Source: Casuarina equisetifolia (Eukaryota; Streptophyta; Magnoliopsida; Fagales; Casuarinaceae). Taken from it: 64,000 bases of DNA. Position 1 is the stretch's first letter; each line of letters begins with the position of its first letter. The notes beneath the pieces were generated by a model that was given only the letters and a program-made list of their open reading frames with translations, did not search any database and was not told the origin of the DNA. This document shows, one piece after another, positions 58,668-64,000 of this stretch. The stretch spans positions 422,501 to 486,500 of the forward strand of contig CM052360.1 of NCBI GenBank assembly GCA_028551475.1, written 5' to 3'. A program made the translations under genes and the position numbers.

Positions 58668-61600
58668 ATGCAGCAGTTACAGTCTCTGTCTTCTCCGCTC
58701 ACTTCCACCCCAAATCCTAGACTCCACCTGAGCTCCTCCCTTTGCTTTCAATCTCCATATAAACGCACCGCTTTAAGTTCCAGCATCTGGAGCAAGAAGT
58801 TCTCCGTGAAGTGCCGTCAATCCGAGCAGTACGAGCAACAGAAGTTCGCCGCCGCCACCGCACCGAACAATTCCTTCTCTTCGCAAACTCCCCCAGGAGG
58901 TTTAGCTACCATTCCTCATTTGTTTTGTCGTTTTGTTTTTTCGGTCTGGATCAAGAGGAAGTAGAAAACAAAGAGGGGGAGCTTGACGGGATGTTGTTTG
59001 CCGTAAAAGCATGTAGGGAAAGCATAAATTTTACAACTTAGAGGTAGCTCAATGTTTTGTTGGTTTCTTTTCTTTTTCCATCGATTTTCTCGGGACCTTA
59101 TGGGGGGTTCATATGATTGTTTCTTTAAATACAGTACTCAAACCCCAGCACAGCGAAAGAGAGAGTTGAGTCAGAAACTTTGGTCACTGTGTATGTAATG
59201 GAAGTTTATCGATTTGGTTTGCTCGGTATGTGTAGGTGGAACACTCCCGCCTAAGTTTTTTGTGGGTCATTCAATATATAAAGGAAAAGCAGCTCTTACG
59301 GTGGAGCCCAAAGCTCCGGATTTCACGTCCTTGGGGGTATTTCTCTGAATCCTTTTTTGTTTCCCCCCTTTTGTTTACTGCGTTGAGTAATTGGGTTATT
59401 TTGATTTTATAGGGTGTCTGAGGGATTTTTTTTTTGTGATGGTTTGTGTGGTACGCAGACAGGGGCATTCAAACTAGCAAAAGAAGGTTTTGTGCTGCTT
59501 CAGTTTGCTCCTGCAGCGGGTGTTCGACAGTATGACTGGAATAGAAAGCAGGTAAACTTCAATTCATTTTTACACTTAAAGTACCGTGGAAGCTATGTAT
59601 TCTTTATGTTTCGAAATTTTGAGGATTGTGGATATACAAAGAGTTAGAGGATAATAGTGGTGGGAACTTCTGAGTAGTGTGTCAGGTTGGCATATACTTT
59701 GCAGTAGCATGATTGTTGTCTGTTGAAAGATTGATTCAAAGACTAAATAGAGATATCCTCTTTTGTTATAGAATATCGGTGCCTCATCTTTGGATTGTTA
59801 TTGATTTCAGTTTGGATTTCCATTTGACAAAATCAGGTGGGTCAGCTCAAATGCCTTCAATCTGGATTGAATGGTGGTTGAACCATTGAAATCTCTTAAG
59901 GCCTTTCTTTTTTGGCGATTTATTAGACACGTAATTTGTGACCTACTAAATTTAAAAGAAGACAATATTCATGTTTGGATCAGTAAAGGAATTCTTTTAC
60001 TTCTTTGGTTTTTTGAAAACTCAAGATATTATTCTATTTGTGCTCTCTTCATATATTATATGTCATTTCCTATTATTTGATTTCTGATTTCTCTGTTTTT
60101 ATGGCTCCCATTGCAATGAGTCAATTCATCCTCTACCATGAAATGCATATTCCCATCGAAAATATTTGCCTGAATTAAAGATCCTTGATCACTGTTCCGA
60201 ATGATAGAGTCTTGAAGAACTGAAGCTTCTTTCTTTTATGTATCATGGAAGTTAAAGATGGTTTTCTGCTTAACTGAATCCTCTTTGTTGATGCTAGTTG
60301 CAATATTAAAATGTGATATCCGCCTTTATTATAGAGGTTATGAAATGTAACTTTTTTGAGATATCAGGAAGTTTCAAATTGAAGTTGATACTTTGATTTG
60401 TTTGAACGCAGGTATTCTCGCTATCAGTTACAGAAATTGGAACACTAGTTAGCCTTGGTGCAAGGGATTCATGTGAGTTTTTCCATGATCCTCTTAAGGG
60501 AAAAAGGTACAACCACTCTACAACTCCTCAAATTTGTCATGGTAAACATGGAATTGGTGATTGCTTTCAAGTGCAAATGTCCCAGGTGTTGTCTGTTTCA
60601 TTGTTTTTACCTAATACATGAACTATTGATTTTGATCTTGTTGCCTGTCCTTTATAAGTATCCAAGGTGTATGTTAATAGTTATACGTGGAACTTCATCT
60701 TCTTTAGTGACCCAGAATTGTGAAAGTATTAGGTTTGGCACTCTTATAACTGCTACCCATACAGATGTGGGGGGACTGGTCAACTTTTTTCATGTTTATC
60801 AATAGCTGTTGTGTTGCTTCTGATCATTGAAATTGGGAAGAGTTTGTGCTCATAAGCTTTATTTGTTGTGTTTTTCATAATGGAATTGACTGAAAGTTGT
60901 TCTGTTTTGCAGTGATGAGGGAAAGGTTAGGAAGGTGTTAAAGGTGGAGCCTCTCCCTGATGGTTCTGGCCGCTTCTTTAACCTAAGTAATCCTCTTTTT
61001 CCAACAAGGCTTGATGGTGAATTTGAGATATTACTTGCTTTAGGATGTTATAAAATGTGAATGCGATGCAGCAATTGTCAACTTCTACTCACTTGAAGCT
61101 GTGGAATGTCATTTTCAAGTCCAATAGCATACTATTTCTAACCCATGCTTGTTTCAAACTTTGCATTTGTTACCATCTCGGAGATATCAATATGCAAATT
61201 ATAACTCAATGCAAATGTATATGATATACTGCAAAAACTGGTGGTGAATTAGTTCAGAGGCAAGTTCCTTTATGTGTACTTGCCATCCATCAGTATTGGT
61301 TTTTCTTCCACATTTGCCTTCATACGCACATTCACATGTGCTTTCTAATGGGTCAAGTTCATGTATGCAAATGTCTAATGGCGTTACCAAGTAAAACGCT
61401 GAGATCAAATTTATCATTCAACACCCATTCAGATTATGAGAAAAGTTTAGTGAATATTTCTTTAACTTTCTCCATATCTGAACGAGTTACATCTTTCTTC
61501 TGAAGGTGTTCAGAACAAGCTTTTAAATGTGGATGAGAGCATTTATATTCCAATCACCAGAGGAGAGTATACAGTCCTCGTCTCAGCTTTCAATGTATGA

Positions 61601-62464
61601 TATGATTCTCTCTCTCTCTTTCTCTGTGTGTGTGTGTGTGTGTGTGTGTGTTTCTGTGTGAGTGGGTGTGGATGCATGCCTCTGTGCTGGAGTTGGTTTC
61701 CGTGCATGGGTTGTATATATGAGTTATTGCGAGGGAGGTTATGGTATGGCTTCTTGCTCTTGATGTTGAAAGGCATCAGAAAATTGTTGATCTCGAAGGA
61801 CACAATAGTGAGACTTGGTCTTATGATTGCGACAAAGGAATAGTAGTATCTGCAAGCACAGGGTCCAATTTTTTCAAGAACACAGAAATTGTTATATTTG
61901 ACGGCTAAGAGAAGTCTATGGTAGGTTAGGTTAGGTCAGGTTAGATCAGGTCAATATTTTGACCACAATGTGCCTTTCACTGTAAAGATACATTTTCTTC
62001 CTCTGTTTTGCCCTTAGACTAACCCTGGCGGTGGAGGGTGGAGGTTAGGAATAGTGCAAGAAGTTCGGTGAGTGAATTATCATTTAAATCTGCTTCTGCA
62101 AGAGAGCATGGTTCATTTGAGAAGTTGTGGTAGAAACGTGTAGTTTAGTTTTCCCTCGTCAACCTGGTGAAGGTCAAAAGTTATAGAATAGATAGGCCAA
62201 CCTCACCGTGTAGTTGTTGGCCATGCAAAACTATTGTGCTTTAGCTTGTTCTCAGCATTCAGTTCTTTCTCTTCTCTTACATAGTGAATTGTCTCCATTG
62301 CTGAGTGTTTCAAATTTCTTACGCTTTGACGTGTTCTTATGCAGTTTATCCTGCCGTTCCTGATGGGTTGGCATGCTTATGTATCTTCCATAAGGCCAGA
62401 AGATACCAGCCGTGAAAAGAGTGCTAATTCTAGGTACGGGGGAGACTTTGAGTGGAGCAGATAG
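58668..62464 (+). CDS. WHY1: WHIRLY single-stranded-DNA-binding protein (WHY1/WHY3 type)
   Basis: Seven exons: 58668-58899, 59236-59336, 59459-59551, 60412-60506, 60913-60986, 61506-61594 and 62345-62464; the frame closes at 267 aa, close to known WHY1/WHY3 lengths. Residues 1 to about 50 are Ser/Thr-rich and nearly free of acids, as in a plastid transit peptide. The Whirly domain follows: [18 protein letters not shown] with the conserved KGKAAL (93-98), then [29 protein letters not shown], and [18 protein letters not shown]. It closes with [17 protein letters not shown] and the C-terminal [14 protein letters not shown] proteins bind single-stranded DNA in plastids and nucleus and support organelle genome stability and defence gene expression. 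The exon 1 donor (GTTTAG) is weak but required by phase. The choice of WHY1 over WHY3 is not certain. Confidence 0.93.
61605..61655 (+). repeat. (CT)n(TG)n microsatellite in WHIRLY intron 6
   Basis: A CT-rich run passes directly into about twelve TG units, 10-60 bases after the exon 6 donor. Confidence 0.85.
61920..61955 (+). repeat. GGTTA/GGTCA short repeats in WHIRLY intron 6
   Basis: About six imperfect copies of a 5-base unit (GGTTA, GGTTA, GGTCA, GGTTA, GATCA, GGTCA). It resembles but does not match plant telomere repeats (TTTAGGG). Confidence 0.6.
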
Positions 62465-64000
62465 TGAAAATTGCACTCCTAGGACATGGTACAGAAAGCC
62501 TTTTATTTAATGTCTAAATTGGTTTTTGCTTTCTGCCATTTTTTCTCTTGGGGGTTTTGCTTGTAATCATCCTAGTGGTCTTGCTTCGAGAGATTGGTAG
62601 CTTTTTTCCTTGTTAAAAGAGGAATAGAAATGAGTGAATCCACATCTAATTCAACTCTGTTACGGCGAGTCAACAAATATATAGTATTTGATGTCTATAA
62701 CGACGGACCAGAAATATATAAACTTGTGCATTTTACGTGGCCCGCTAAGTTCCAGAAGTTGGTCATAAGATCTTCTCGAACTCTTGACAAATATGTTTAA
62801 CTTAATAATAGTTGGAGATTTGAAAATTCTTCGATGATTAGAATCTTAAGTGGTTGGAACGACTTTAATTACTCTGATAAGCCAGCAGTTCAATGGTTAC
62901 TTATTAATCACCTAGGATTTTAGGTAAAAAGGTAATACTGTTGAAGGTGATAGTGATAACAAGTTGGGTATGACCGCTGCCGATGCTCGTGGACGGATTG
63001 GCAACGGGCTAGGCCGCCGATGGGTCGATGAATTGGGCCATTGGGCCTGCATTTAAGCTGAAGAATCCAGCAAATCCAGTATGAATTTGTGAACTCGGAC
63101 AATAAAATACAAATATTTTTCAGAGATCTAAATCCTCTATTGTTTATTCGAGAAGCGTGACAGCAGTGATGCGTTAAAAATGGCATTTGACTACGACCAA
63201 ACAACTATGTAAAATAGTGAGAAGAGAAATACGACTCATATAAGAAAGAGTATCCATTGTTTGATGATTCGAACGGGCATTGACTTGCAAAAGATGGACT
63301 GGTTTCATCAAACATTTTTCTGGCACGAGGTAGACTTATAGAAGGCTGCTGCATAAAGAGTTAGCAAATTAAACCTAGTTGAGTAGGAGAGGGTGATCAT
63401 CAATATATAATCAACAATCTAATCACCTTCGGCAAGTGGGATAAAATAGTAGTCCGATGAGGTCAATCTCCATGAAGGCAGCACGCAAGAATCTAACTTC
63501 AAACACCTAATCGACATCCATTGACTGGAACTCATATAATGACTGCCACATGGATTAGTTTACCAAGGTTTTAAAGGTTTTGAGCTGTCAACAGCGTAAC
63601 CCTCATCATATTATATAAATAGTTGGTACCCTTAGGATTTTTAAGAGTCGAAGATGTTAGTTTGATTATTAAAATGGGTATAGTTAATAGTTTGTGTTAG
63701 AAAGACTATTCCACCCAAAAGTCAACTCAAAAATAAGTGGCTCTTTCTTTCTTATAAATGTTATTTCCAAATAAGATTTATATAATTTCAAACTTTGTCA
63801 CTTGTTAATGCGTCCCCCCACTTTGAACACGGGCGATTCATGACTAATAAAATACTATGAAGTGAGTCTATTATGAAGTGCAATACTTAAAATTTTGTTT
63901 TAATACGATGTCGAAAATCCATTTTTATCCAACAAAATTTCTTAAAAAGAAGACCAAGCAAGATTGGGACAATATAAGGCTTACACTACTATGCAATACT
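62465..64000. other. WHIRLY 3' flank and intergenic sequence
   Basis: The first few hundred bases should include the WHIRLY 3' untranslated region. Small open frames at 62594-62800 and 62920-63204 carry no domain I recognise. No other gene, RNA gene or repeat was identified. Confidence 0.5.

Noticed and set aside
58811-59041. 76-codon plus frame overlapping WHIRLY exon 1
   Set aside because: Out of frame with the recognised WHIRLY protein and running into intron 1.
61920-61955. Interstitial telomere repeat
   Set aside because: The unit is 5 bases (GGTTA/GGTCA), not the plant TTTAGGG heptamer.

Overview
The window is nuclear DNA of a flowering plant, most likely a eudicot. Its genes have many short exons with GT-AG introns in AT-rich sequence, it encodes plant-specific families (WHIRLY, DUF1664, plant mTERF), and it holds three Copia LTR retrotransposons plus LINE and SINE traces. 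Nothing in it identifies the species. Exon boundaries below were worked out by hand from splice signals, frame closure and, where present, comparison of duplicated copies.

Layout, left to right. 1-6 kb: a decayed copy of a DUF1664 gene on the minus strand, in which one internal exon is tandemly triplicated. 7-7.4 kb: a GC-rich island with a TATA-like box and a G-rich tract. 9-16.3 kb: pieces of plant mTERF genes on opposite strands, separated by Copia element 1 (10276-15763). Copia element 2 (16272-22593) sits near the 3' end of the plus-strand mTERF piece. 25-32 kb: the intact DUF1664 paralogue (minus, 11 exons, 309 aa) with a LINE tail in an intron. 33.9-35 kb: a truncated relic of the next gene. 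35.2-40.3 kb: a minus-strand gene of 8 exons (373 aa) joining a probable transit peptide, a DnaJ-type CxxC region and three CCHC zinc knuckles. 41.3-45.5 kb: a minus-strand Sel1/TPR-like gene (8 exons, 272 aa). 45.9-46.2 kb: a second copy of the zinc-knuckle gene's first exon. 47.3-48.0 kb: a small tandem duplication. 48.1-53.6 kb: Copia element 3 on the minus strand. 54.6-55.1 kb: a MATH/TRAF-like fragment with a spliceable intron. 55.3 kb: a third copy of the zinc-knuckle first exon. 55.7-57 kb: a third, fragmentary DUF1664 relative. 58.7-62.5 kb: a complete WHIRLY single-stranded-DNA-binding protein gene (plus, 7 exons, 267 aa).

Four loci look able to make protein: DUF1664 copy 2, the DnaJ-like/CCHC protein, the Sel1-like protein and WHIRLY. 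WHIRLY and the zinc-knuckle protein look organelle-targeted. No operon-like or pathway grouping is visible. The main theme is local duplication and decay: whole genes, single exons and small segments have been copied within about 60 kb, and mobile elements have since landed among them. I found no clearly undescribed system. The most unusual structures are the exon triplication and the repeated copying of a transit-peptide exon.
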